Positions 1-6,972 of a DNA stretch of 7,445 bases are shown here, piece after piece. The notes beneath the pieces were generated by a model. The model ran no database searches. It saw only the letters and a program-made list of their open reading frames with translations, and had not been told where the DNA came from. Origin of the DNA: Phycisphaerales bacterium (GTDB lineage Bacteria > Planctomycetota > Phycisphaerae > Phycisphaerales > UBA1924); contig JALOQT010000041.1 in the NCBI GenBank assembly GCA_025453375.1, positions 1 to 7,445 on the forward strand. Direction: 5' to 3'. Within the stretch, counting starts at the first letter, position 1; every line of letters starts with the position of its first letter. Made by a program: the position numbers and the translations under genes.

Positions 1-1
1 T

Positions 2-658
2 ATGAGTTCGCAGAACCCCCCCCAAGCACCTATTGGCGGCCGCGGCGCGGTGCCCCCGTTTACGCCCAAAAACTCCCCGGCGACACAGGCGGCCGATGAC
101 GGCCGGCCCGAGCAGCGGGCGGTGGTCTGGATGCCAGCGAGCACGACGGCCCCGCCAGCGCTGCTGGACAGTCTGCGCAAGCGCAACATCCACGTGACGA
201 TGACCTACAGCGGGCTGCTGACGATGGCGCACGCGTGCGCGGCGCACCAGCAGCCGGAGAAGAAGGTGGGCGTGCTGGTGATCCTGCTGGAGCCGACGAA
301 GCTGCCGGCGATTGCCGAGGCATGCCTGGGGATTCGGCGATATGCGACGCGGGCGAAGCTGTGGGTGTATGACCCCAAGAGCAGCCAGAGCCTGCGTGCC
401 GTCAGCGAGCAGGATCTGGTCAACTGGGGCGCGGTGGCGCCGGATGCGACGAGCACCGAGGGCGTGCTGGACTCGTATGGCGCGCGGGGCGTGCGGTCGA
501 TCGGCGCGGGGGCGGCGTTTGGATTGAAGCTTTCGGGCAGTGATGCCAAGCCGCGGCTGATTGGCGAGCGATCAACCGGGCAGGTGACGCCTGATCCGGA
601 TGATGAAACGCTGAGTGCGGATGAACTTCGGATGCTGCTGGGCAAGCCCAAGCCGTGA
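2..658 (+). CDS. Hypothetical protein with receiver-like alpha/beta core
   Basis: I do not recognise this 218-aa protein. Residues 1-38 are low-complexity (Pro, Ala, Gly, Gln) and probably disordered. Residues 39-124 alternate predicted strands and helices: strand RAVVWMP (39-45), helix about 50-62, strand IHVTMTYS (63-70), helix 71-83, strand VGVLVILLEP (89-98), helix 99-115, strand KLWVYD (119-124). This resembles a CheY-type receiver or Rossmann-like fold, but the acidic pocket after strand 1 and the phospho-accepting Asp at the end of strand 3 are not apparent, so phosphotransfer is unlikely. The tail (about 180-218) is polar and ends in a short amphipathic stretch, LSADELRMLLG. No signal peptide or membrane segment is seen, so it is probably cytoplasmic. 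The ATG lies one base from the window edge, so a longer N-terminus cannot be excluded. A diguanylate cyclase gene follows 95 bp downstream on the same strand, suggesting a shared signalling role (inference). Confidence 0.75.
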   Translation: MSSQNPPQAPIGGRGAVPPFTPKNSPATQAADDGRPEQRAVVWMPASTTAPPALLDSLRKRNIHVTMTYSGLLTMAHACAAHQQPEKKVGVLVILLEPTKLPAIAEACLGIRRYATRAKLWVYDPKSSQSLRAVSEQDLVNWGAVAPDATSTEGVLDSYGARGVRSIGAGAAFGLKLSGSDAKPRLIGERSTGQVTPDPDDETLSADELRMLLGKPKP

Positions 659-753
659 GTGAGTGACGGTGAGTGGGTCGTGTGCGTGCGTGACGAGGTG
701 TGACGATGGCCAGCGCGGCGAGGATCGCTGCGAAACTTCTTGGGATGTGAACT

Positions 754-2442
754 ATGCCCGTGATCAACGAAACCTTGAACCTCCGTGTGATTTTGGCCGG
801 GCGGACCGGCCTGGAGGCGCAATTGCGCAAGGACCCCGGGATCGAACTGATCCGCACACGCACAGCCTTTGAGTGCCTGGGCGAACTGAGCGAGCCGATT
901 GATGCTGAAAGCCCGGATCGGTGCGTGGTGATCGTCGGGACGGACGTGGCCAAGACGGTCGTGTCGCGCGAACTGACGCACGCGATCAAGCACCTCAAGC
1001 CCGATGCGATCGCGCTGCTGGCGATCGATGGCGGCGGGCAGGACCCGTCATTTGACGGCACGATCAGCCCCAGCGCCGATGCGGCGATCCTGCGGGATGT
1101 GCTGGGCCAGCGCGTGGGTGGTGGGGGCGGTGGGGGCGTAAGCAAGTCGCGTGGAAAGGCGCTGGGCAAGCGTGCGGCGGTGCCCGTCGCTGGGGCCGAT
1201 GAGGGCGAGTGGCGCGAAGTGCCGCTGCCGACGGAGTTGACCGGGGCGCAGGCGATCATCGCCGATGAGCCGACGCCGGTGGCGCGCCCGCGGCAGAATG
1301 GTGGCGTGCTGCCGCAGGCGCCGAGGATTACGCAGCAAGTGATGTTCATGAGCGAGCCGACGCCCGGCCAGCCGGTGCCGCCGCGGCAGACGGAGATCTT
1401 GTCGGCCCCGGCGCGGATCGCGCCGCCGCAGGCGCCGGTCGCGCCCGCGCCCGTGTCGGTGCCGATGCCCGCGGCGACGTATCAGTCCACGGGCCGGGTA
1501 ATGGCGCCAGCACAGGCGCTGCCGGCGGATGCGGCGATGCTGGGTGGTGGTGGCGTCGGCGCTGCGGCTGGGCCCGCGACGCAGGCCCCGCGGCCGATGT
1601 TGACGGCACCGCACGTCGCGGTGGCGGTCGCGGCGTGGCATGAGGATCGGGCGATGCTCTCGGCGGTGATGGATGATCAGGACGCGATCGAGGCGGGGCT
1701 GAATGTGATCCGCCGTCGCCTCGGGCGGGCGGATGTGCGGTATACGTCGGGGAATGTCGAGCCGGGGACGGCCTTTGCGCCAGTCTCGCATCACGGGCGG
1801 CCGCTGGGGTATCTGCTCAGCGTCAGCGGGGCGGCGCAGGTCGAGCTGGCGGAAGCGGGCGTGTGGCTGGGGCAGTGGATCGCGCTGCAGCAGATCGTGC
1901 GTGATGCCAAGCAGGCGGCGATCACTGACGAACTCACCGGCGCGTTCAACCGGCGGTATCTTGATCGGTTCCTGGATCAGGCGATTGCGCAGTCGGCCCA
2001 GCGGCGGAACATGCTGTCGGTGATGGTCTTTGACATTGACCATTTCAAGACGTTCAACGATCGCTACGGCCACGCGGCGGGGGATGAGATTCTGGTCGAG
2101 ACGGTCAAACTTCTGCGCTCGGTGATCCGGCCGGATGACCGGGTCTGCCGCGTGGGTGGCGATGAGTTTGTCGTCGTGTTCTATGAGCCGGCCGGCCCGC
2201 GCGAGGCCAACACGCGCCACCCGCAGTCGATCGAGGCGGTGGCTGAGCGGTTCCGCAAGCAAATCGCCGAGCATCGCTTCCCGAAGCTCGGGGCCGATGC
2301 GATCGGCAAGCTGACGATCAGCGCCGGGCTGGCGACCTTCCCGTGGGATGGGCGCACGGGCAAGGAACTGCTGACGGTGGCCGACAGCAACCTGTATCGC
2401 GCCAAGCGCGAGGGTCGCAACGCACTGGTCTTCGGCAAGTAA
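754..2442 (+). CDS. Diguanylate cyclase (GGDEF) with receiver-like and GAF-like N-terminal regions
   Basis: This 562-aa protein is predicted to condense two GTP into cyclic di-GMP. The GGDEF domain (about 384-560) has the entry motif DELTGAFNRR (392-401), the metal/substrate segment DIDHFKTFND (427-436), an intact GGDEF signature (468-472) and a late SAGLATFP element. RPDD at 459-462, five residues before GGDEF, fits the product-binding inhibitory I-site, so feedback inhibition is likely. Residues 8-120 look like a degenerate receiver: strand RVILAG, strand CVVIVG and strand IALLAID are visible, but the usual acidic pocket is not. A run of seven Gly (122-128) opens a disordered Pro/Ala/Gly-rich linker to about residue 285. 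Residues 286-380 resemble a degenerate GAF sensor leading into a signalling helix. There are no membrane segments, so it is cytoplasmic. The start is bounded by an in-frame TGA two codons upstream (748-750); the ribosome binding site is weak. The catalytic call is firm; the N-terminal domain calls are by pattern only. Confidence 0.93.
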   Translation: MPVINETLNLRVILAGRTGLEAQLRKDPGIELIRTRTAFECLGELSEPIDAESPDRCVVIVGTDVAKTVVSRELTHAIKHLKPDAIALLAIDGGGQDPSFDGTISPSADAAILRDVLGQRVGGGGGGGVSKSRGKALGKRAAVPVAGADEGEWREVPLPTELTGAQAIIADEPTPVARPRQNGGVLPQAPRITQQVMFMSEPTPGQPVPPRQTEILSAPARIAPPQAPVAPAPVSVPMPAATYQSTGRVMAPAQALPADAAMLGGGGVGAAAGPATQAPRPMLTAPHVAVAVAAWHEDRAMLSAVMDDQDAIEAGLNVIRRRLGRADVRYTSGNVEPGTAFAPVSHHGRPLGYLLSVSGAAQVELAEAGVWLGQWIALQQIVRDAKQAAITDELTGAFNRRYLDRFLDQAIAQSAQRRNMLSVMVFDIDHFKTFNDRYGHAAGDEILVETVKLLRSVIRPDDRVCRVGGDEFVVVFYEPAGPREANTRHPQSIEAVAERFRKQIAEHRFPKLGADAIGKLTISAGLATFPWDGRTGKELLTVADSNLYRAKREGRNALVFGK

Positions 2443-2466
2443 GGTTGCGCTGACGTGCGTGTCGGC

Positions 2467-3516
2467 TCAGGCCAGTGCGCGGGCGATGGTGGCAACGGCG
2501 TCATCGGCTGAGAGGTTCAGTTTGATGCCTGCTGCGCGGGCGTGCCCGCCGCCGCCGAGGGTCGCGGCGATGCGGGCGACGTCCACTGCGTTTGGCCCGG
2601 GCTTGCTGCGGAGGCTGGCTTTGACCAGCGGCTTGCCATCGGCCTGCGGGGGCATTTCTGTCAGCGTCGCGACGACCTGCACGCCCTGCACGGCCAGCAC
2701 GGGCTCGGCAAAGCCGCCGGTGTCCTCGCCGACGGCGCCGATGGCGCGAAGGTCGCTATCGCGCAGCAGCATGATGGCGACGCGACCGCCATGGTGCATC
2801 GTCAGCGAGCGCAGGGCGGCGCCAAGGGCGGCAGGGCGGGTGAGGCGCTGCTGCTGCTCGACGGCTTCGTAGATCGCCGGATGATCGACGCCGCTGTCCA
2901 CCAGACGCGCGGCGAGGCGCAGCGTGGCGCTGCTGGTGTTGCTGAACCGCAGCCAGCCGGTGTCCGTCGCCAGACCGAGGTACATCGCGGTGGCGATGTC
3001 AACCGGGATCGGTGCGGCGGGTTCCAGGCCCAGCAGTGCATCGATGACTGGGGCCAGGGCCTCGGTGCAACTGGCGCTGGTGGTGGTGATCAGCCGGCGC
3101 GGTGCGGCCTCGGCATCGCCATGGAGGTGATGATCGACGATCGCAGCGCGGGCGGCGCGCGGCTTGAGCCATGCGTCCAGCGGGCGCAGTTGCGACCAGC
3201 TGCCCGTGTCGACGACCACGATGCCGTCTGGCTCGGAGGAGGGCAGCTGGAGGTTGTCGGGGCTGAGTTTGCGGATCGGCGTCTGGCCCGCCCCCCAGGT
3301 GGCGAAGTGGTCGGTCCAGGTCGGGAAGGGGCCGAGCAGCCAGGCCTCGGCCGCGACGCCCACTCGCGCGGCGGCGCGGCAGACAGTCAGAGCTGAGCCT
3401 AAGGCGTCGCCATCGGGCTTGGCGTGCGTGAGCACCACCAGCGATGAGCGCGACGCGATGAACGAGGCGATCTCGGCGGGCGTGCTGCTGGAGATGTATG
3501 GCGCGGCGTGGGTCAT
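2467..3516 (-). CDS. nrnA: DHH/DHHA1 family phosphoesterase, NrnA-like (oligoribonuclease / pAp phosphatase)
   Basis: This 349-aa protein carries the full set of DHH-family motifs. HAKPDGDALGSALT (31-44) and DTG (103-105) supply metal ligands, DHH is at 128-130, ATDTGWLRFSNT (183-194) is motif IV, and GGGGHARAAG (321-330) is the DHHA1 substrate-binding loop. Length and order fit NrnA-type enzymes, which degrade 2-5 nt RNA to mononucleotides and, in many members, dephosphorylate 3'-phosphoadenosine 5'-phosphate to AMP. It should be cytoplasmic and Mn-dependent (family knowledge). The frame stays open upstream, but the protein resembles the family only from MTHAAPY onward. That ATG overlaps the ribF stop as ATGA, and no Shine-Dalgarno site precedes it, so translation by coupling to ribF is likely. 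NrnA and RibF genes often sit near each other in bacteria, usually around truB, which is absent here. It converges with the cyclase gene, leaving 24 bp between stops. Exact substrate preference cannot be read from sequence. Confidence 0.92.
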   Translation of the reverse strand: MTHAAPYISSSTPAEIASFIASRSSLVVLTHAKPDGDALGSALTVCRAAARVGVAAEAWLLGPFPTWTDHFATWGAGQTPIRKLSPDNLQLPSSEPDGIVVVDTGSWSQLRPLDAWLKPRAARAAIVDHHLHGDAEAAPRRLITTTSASCTEALAPVIDALLGLEPAAPIPVDIATAMYLGLATDTGWLRFSNTSSATLRLAARLVDSGVDHPAIYEAVEQQQRLTRPAALGAALRSLTMHHGGRVAIMLLRDSDLRAIGAVGEDTGGFAEPVLAVQGVQVVATLTEMPPQADGKPLVKASLRSKPGPNAVDVARIAATLGGGGHARAAGIKLNLSADDAVATIARALA

Positions 3517-4568
3517 GCGGTGTGGCTCGGTGGTGGTGAGAGCAGGGTGACGAGACGTGCAGCGCGATCGATGTCGCGGGCGAGCTGGCCACGCAGGTCG
3601 TCGATACTGGCGAATCGCATCGTTTCGCGAATGAAGCTGACCAGTTCGAGGGTCAGTGGCCAGCCGTATTCGGGCAGGCCGGCGATCGGTGCCCAGGCAG
3701 TGTGCGCGCCGCGCGATGAGCCGGGCAGGATCAGGTGGGCCTCGATCGTCTCGGGGCGGTCGAAGGTCGGGCGCGGGCCGATGTTGACCGCCGCGGCGAG
3801 GCGCTGGCCATCGGGCAGTGTCGCCAGCGCGGCATACACGCCCGGGCCGGGCGCGAGGATTGGCGTCTGCAAGTTGGCCGTGGGGATGCCGATCGTCCGC
3901 CCGCGCCGATCGCCCGGCACCACGGTGCCGACCAGTGCGTGCCAGCGGCCCAGCAAGGCGGCGGCATCGAACACGCGCCCGGCGCTGAGCAGCCGCCGCA
4001 CCGTGCTGCTGCGGCAGGGGACGATCTGATGATCGCTGGTGGCGACGCCCAGATGCTCGATGATGTGCGTCGAAAAGCCGCAGCCAACGCCGAGGGTGGT
4101 CAGCACCTGCGTGTCCCCTGCGCGGCCCTGGCCGAAGCGAAAGTCCGGCCCTTCGATCCACGCGCCGACGGGGCCGAGGTGAGCATGCTCGGCGATGACG
4201 CGATGGACGAACTGCTCCGGGGAAAGGCTCAGGACGCCGCTGGCCGGGTCGATGCGTTCGACGTGATCCGCCCCGGCGTCGGTCAGCCAGGCGCGGCGCT
4301 TGTCAAACGTTCTGAGGATTGCGGGGGCCGCCTGCGCGCCGTGCACGGTGGTGCGGAGCACGTCCATCGGGTGCGGGTCAAAGACCATGGCGACCACGCG
4401 CCCGCCCAGGGGGAGGGCGAGTTCGCGGGCGCGGGCCATGAGCCGCGCGTGCCCGCGATGCACACCATCAAACGTGCCGACCGAGATGACCAGCGGCTGC
4501 GCCAAGGCGAGAACGGTACGCCCGAACGCCGCGGGGCTTACTTGTTGTCGACGGCCTTGGGTTTCCAC
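3513..4568 (-). CDS. ribF: Bifunctional riboflavin kinase / FAD synthetase RibF
   Basis: The protein phosphorylates riboflavin to FMN and then adenylylates FMN to FAD in the cytoplasm. The N-terminal nucleotidyltransferase half shows GTFDGVHRGH (31-40), FDPHP (63-67), GPDFRFGQGRAGD (140-152) and the SSTVRR motif (187-192). The C-terminal kinase half shows GTVVPGDRRGRTIGIPTANL (214-233), GVYA (243-246), VNIGPRPTFD (261-270) and IEAHLI (275-280). It therefore has both activities intact. At 351 aa it is somewhat longer than the usual roughly 310, with about ten extra residues at the front and a Pro/Ser tail. The start is uncertain: the GTG at 4566-4568 gives a normal lead-in to the first motif and overlaps the end of the upstream protease gene by 31 bp. 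A TTG downstream of the protease stop (four residues before the first strand) is the alternative. No strong ribosome binding site precedes either, consistent with translational coupling. Its stop overlaps the start of the DHH phosphoesterase gene. Confidence 0.95.
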   Translation of the reverse strand: METQGRRQQVSPAAFGRTVLALAQPLVISVGTFDGVHRGHARLMARARELALPLGGRVVAMVFDPHPMDVLRTTVHGAQAAPAILRTFDKRRAWLTDAGADHVERIDPASGVLSLSPEQFVHRVIAEHAHLGPVGAWIEGPDFRFGQGRAGDTQVLTTLGVGCGFSTHIIEHLGVATSDHQIVPCRSSTVRRLLSAGRVFDAAALLGRWHALVGTVVPGDRRGRTIGIPTANLQTPILAPGPGVYAALATLPDGQRLAAAVNIGPRPTFDRPETIEAHLILPGSSRGAHTAWAPIAGLPEYGWPLTLELVSFIRETMRFASIDDLRGQLARDIDRAARLVTLLSPPPSHTA

Positions 4569-6694
4569 TCCGGCTCGACGAATTTGAAGCTGGTGTTGAC
4601 GCCGCGGAGGACGACAAAGACGACCCGCTCGGGCTGCCTGGTCGTGACTTCCTCCATCGCCTTGCGATACGTCGCGATGTCAGTGATGTCGGTCTGGTCG
4701 ATGCGGATGATCAGGTCGCCACTGCTCAGGCCGCCCTGGCCGGCCCAGCCGGCGGCTTCGGCGGATTCGACGAGCACGCCGTTGATCGACTCATCCCAGT
4801 TGTTGTCGTCACGGTCGAAGAACGTCAGCTCGCGGACGGAGAGTTCAAAGTCCTTGTTCTCGTCCTTGCGGGCTTCATCCGGCCCGATGCGCGTGCGCTC
4901 GAGGGTGAGCTTGACGTCAACCGGCTTGCCCTCACGCAGGACCGAGAGCGTCACAGGCTCGTCGATCTTGAGCTGGCGGATGCGCCGGCCAAACTGTCCG
5001 GCGTCCTGCATCGTGCGGGGGCTGAGTTTTTCGCCATTGATGGCGGTGACGACATCGCCGACTTTCAGTTCGCTGCCGGCCGCGACGGTCCGCGGATAGA
5101 CGCGCGTGATGCGGAAGCCCGTGGTGCCCTCAAAGCCCAGACTCTTGGCCAGCTCGCGCAGCACCGGCTGCACCGCGACGCCGACCCACGCCTTGGGCAC
5201 CTCGCGTGGCGGATCCTCCTTCGGCCGGGGGCGCGGCTTGACGAGCGTGACGTGGTCCTTGCCCTGGCGATCAAACCGCACGAGCATGTTCTCCGGGATC
5301 TTGTCAGCCCCGGCGGTCATCATCTTCTTGTAGACATCGATGATCGAGCCGACGTTCTTGACTGGCTGGCCATCGATCTCGCGGATGATGTCACCCCATG
5401 AGAGCGCCGGCTCGGCCAACGCCGCGGGCGAGCCGCCACGCACGCCGCTGATGATCACACCCTCGCGGCTGGGCAGGCGGCGCTCGCGGGCGATGCGTTC
5501 GGTGATCTCGACGATGCTGATGCCCCAGGCACGCAGGGCGGATTCATCACCGCGCTCACGCAGGAGTTTCTCAATCACGACTTCCGCGCTGCCCGGCTGG
5601 CCGTTGCGGAGGTAATCAAGCTTGATGGTCGTGCCCGGGGCCTTGGTGGCGATGCGGCGGAGCAGGTCGGGCACTTGTTCGACGAAGCGGACGGTGATCG
5701 GCTCGCCATTGACGGCGGTGATGACATCGCCAGCGCGGATGCCGCCGCGCGACGCGGGGCCGGGCGGGTTCTGTACGACGCTGTTGACCAGCACGCCGCG
5801 GTCCAGGCCGGTCTTCTCGATGGGCTTGAGGCTGACGCCGATGTCCGAGCGAATCACTTCGCCCTTCTCGATGAGCGATGTAGCGACCTCGCGTGCCAGG
5901 AGGCTGGGGCTGGCGAAGCCCATGCCCGCGCCGCCGCGGGTGTTGATGCCGATGATCTCCCCGGCGAGGTTGACCAGCGGGCCGCCGGAGTTGCCCGGGT
6001 TGATCAGCGCGTCATGCTGAATCCAGCGGGTGAAAATGCCGGTGGTCTGGCCGTCGATCTCGTCCGGCTCCAGCTCGCGGTCGTTGGTCCAGGTGTTGTA
6101 GAACACGCGCTCGGTGTTGCTGACGACGCCCAGCGTCACGCTGCGCGACAGGCTGAAGGGCGAGCCCATCGCCAGAACGGTGTCGCCCACGGCCAGCTTC
6201 GTGCTGTCACCCCAGCTGGCGACGGGCAGTTTCGTGCCGGCGGGAAGCTTGTCCAGCCGCAGTTTGATCACCGCCAGGTCCGTCAGCGGATCCTCGCCGA
6301 CGAGGTCGGCTTCGATCTCGGTCTTGTCGGCCATGGTGACGACGAACTTCACGCCGCGATCGATGACGTGCTGATTGGTGACGATGTGCCCCTGCTCGGT
6401 GATGAGCGTGCCCGAGCCGTTGGAGCCGTCCTTCTGCTCTTTGCCGCCCCAGTAGCTGACGGTCGTGACGCGAATGTTGACCAGCGCCGGGAAGACGCGA
6501 TCTCGCGCCGCGAAGACCTGCTGGCGAATCTGCTCACTGGCGGGCTTGATGGCGACGGCACTTTCGGCATTGTCCGCGGGCGGCACACCGCGATCATCGC
6601 CACGCGCTGCGCTGGGCATCGCGATGGCCAGCCCGGCCACCGCCACCAACGCACCCACCCGGACCACCCCCGCGACACGCTTGAACTGCGTCAT
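4538..6694 (-). CDS. HtrA/DegP-type periplasmic serine protease with four PDZ-like modules
   Basis: This 718-aa protein is predicted to be an exported, trypsin-like quality-control protease. The N-terminus has basic residues, a hydrophobic core (about 9-26) and a likely signal-peptidase site near SAARG (28-32), so the mature enzyme should act in the periplasm. The protease domain (about 55-280) has an intact triad: His109 in TNQHV, Asp139 in DPLTDLAVI and Ser236 in NPGNSGGPL. About ten extra residues (around 200-220, acidic) sit before the active-site strand. Four PDZ-like modules follow: about 284-375, 388-480, 502-600 and 615-700, each with a GD-(V/L/I)-I-x-x-(I/V) core strand (322-, 434-, 546- and 659-). 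DegP has two PDZ domains, so this is an expanded architecture. The track-longest start is a GTG at 6700, but ATG 6694 is preferred because GGAG lies five bases before it. It is the first gene of an overlapping run with ribF and the DHH gene. Whether it cleaves, chaperones or both is not visible. Confidence 0.93.
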   Translation of the reverse strand: MTQFKRVAGVVRVGALVAVAGLAIAMPSAARGDDRGVPPADNAESAVAIKPASEQIRQQVFAARDRVFPALVNIRVTTVSYWGGKEQKDGSNGSGTLITEQGHIVTNQHVIDRGVKFVVTMADKTEIEADLVGEDPLTDLAVIKLRLDKLPAGTKLPVASWGDSTKLAVGDTVLAMGSPFSLSRSVTLGVVSNTERVFYNTWTNDRELEPDEIDGQTTGIFTRWIQHDALINPGNSGGPLVNLAGEIIGINTRGGAGMGFASPSLLAREVATSLIEKGEVIRSDIGVSLKPIEKTGLDRGVLVNSVVQNPPGPASRGGIRAGDVITAVNGEPITVRFVEQVPDLLRRIATKAPGTTIKLDYLRNGQPGSAEVVIEKLLRERGDESALRAWGISIVEITERIARERRLPSREGVIISGVRGGSPAALAEPALSWGDIIREIDGQPVKNVGSIIDVYKKMMTAGADKIPENMLVRFDRQGKDHVTLVKPRPRPKEDPPREVPKAWVGVAVQPVLRELAKSLGFEGTTGFRITRVYPRTVAAGSELKVGDVVTAINGEKLSPRTMQDAGQFGRRIRQLKIDEPVTLSVLREGKPVDVKLTLERTRIGPDEARKDENKDFELSVRELTFFDRDDNNWDESINGVLVESAEAAGWAGQGGLSSGDLIIRIDQTDITDIATYRKAMEEVTTRQPERVVFVVLRGVNTSFKFVEPEWKPKAVDNK

Positions 6695-6699
6695 GGACA

Positions 6700-6703
6700 C
6701 TCC
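6700..6703 (-). promoter_or_regulatory. Ribosome binding site of the HtrA-like gene
   Basis: On the minus strand GGAG is followed by five bases and then ATG at 6694. This is the clearest Shine-Dalgarno site in the window and decides between that ATG and the in-frame GTG two codons upstream, which itself overlaps the GGAG and has no site of its own. Confidence 0.65.
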
Positions 6704-6711
6704 ACTTTCAG

Positions 6712-6736
6712 GTTGCCGCCAGGCTTGGCCAGCAAC
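6712..6736 (-). promoter_or_regulatory. Imperfect hairpin / inverted repeat in the leader of the HtrA-like gene
   Basis: The arms GTTGC (6712-6716) and GCAAC (6732-6736) enclose a second pair, GCCA (6718-6721) and TGGC (6726-6729), around a 4-base loop, with a 1x2 internal bulge between the two stems. The structure ends eight bases before the GGAG site on the minus strand. It could be an operator for a stress regulator or a leader RNA hairpin; it matches no regulator site that I can name. In DNA this GC-rich a chance origin is quite possible. Confidence 0.3.
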
Positions 6737-6972
6737 GGCACGTCACCAGTCACACACGCCCGCTCGGCGACTCCAGGCGGGCGCACCCGCCGGAGACCGA
6801 TCGGCCCTGGCCCGCGCGACCGGCGCGGCAGGCAGCAAGGCTATCGGCCTACGCCGCTGCGGGTCGTGAGGTTCTTCCGATCCGTGTCGAACGGGTTTCG
6901 GGCGGGCCTCGCGTCGGGCATTGTGGCGGCGGCGGCGGGCTGACAGGCCGGTCGATACTCTTGAACTTGGCT

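Larger units (their letters stand above)
6695..6972. other. Divergent intergenic region between the HtrA-like gene and the DAHP synthase gene
   Basis: This stretch of about 278 bases must hold the promoters of both divergent genes. I see no convincing sigma-70 pair: a GATACT at 6954-6959 matches four of six -10 positions but has no -35 box at proper spacing. Besides the leader hairpin near the protease gene, a perfect 6-bp inverted repeat (CCGCGC / GCGCGG, 5-base loop) lies at 6812-6828. No credible protein is encoded on either strand here. Confidence 0.6.

Noticed and set aside
1117..1137. G-rich tract as a regulatory G-quadruplex or phase-variable repeat
   Set aside because: It uses mixed Gly codons (GGT, GGG, GGC) inside a coding linker and is not a uniform repeat, so it is better explained as a poly-Gly linker.
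1048..2274. 408-codon open frame on the - strand
   Set aside because: It is antisense to the diguanylate cyclase and its translation is an Arg/His-rich low-complexity shadow without motifs.
2449..2466. Possible terminator hairpin between the convergent cyclase and DHH genes (GCTGAC / GTCGGC, 6-base loop)
   Set aside because: The stem is only six pairs with one wobble and no T-run follows on either strand, so an intrinsic terminator is not supported.
3517..4161. Open upstream extension of the DHH phosphoesterase frame, which would make a 564-aa protein
   Set aside because: The extension is antisense-free but lies fully inside ribF in another frame, is Arg/Ala/Pro-rich with no family similarity, and the DHH homology begins right after the ATGA overlap.
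3735..5099. 454-codon open frame on the + strand
   Set aside because: It is antisense to ribF and the protease, both of which have strong motifs; long shadow frames are expected at this GC content and the translation has no recognisable domain.
5675..6943. 422-codon open frame on the + strand
   Set aside because: It is antisense to the protease catalytic domain and first PDZ module; its Asp/Ala/Arg-rich translation looks like a codon shadow.
6921..6959. Promoter for the DAHP synthase gene (TTGTGG at 6921 with GATACT at 6954)
   Set aside because: The spacing of 27 bases between the boxes is far from the usual 17 and both boxes match poorly.
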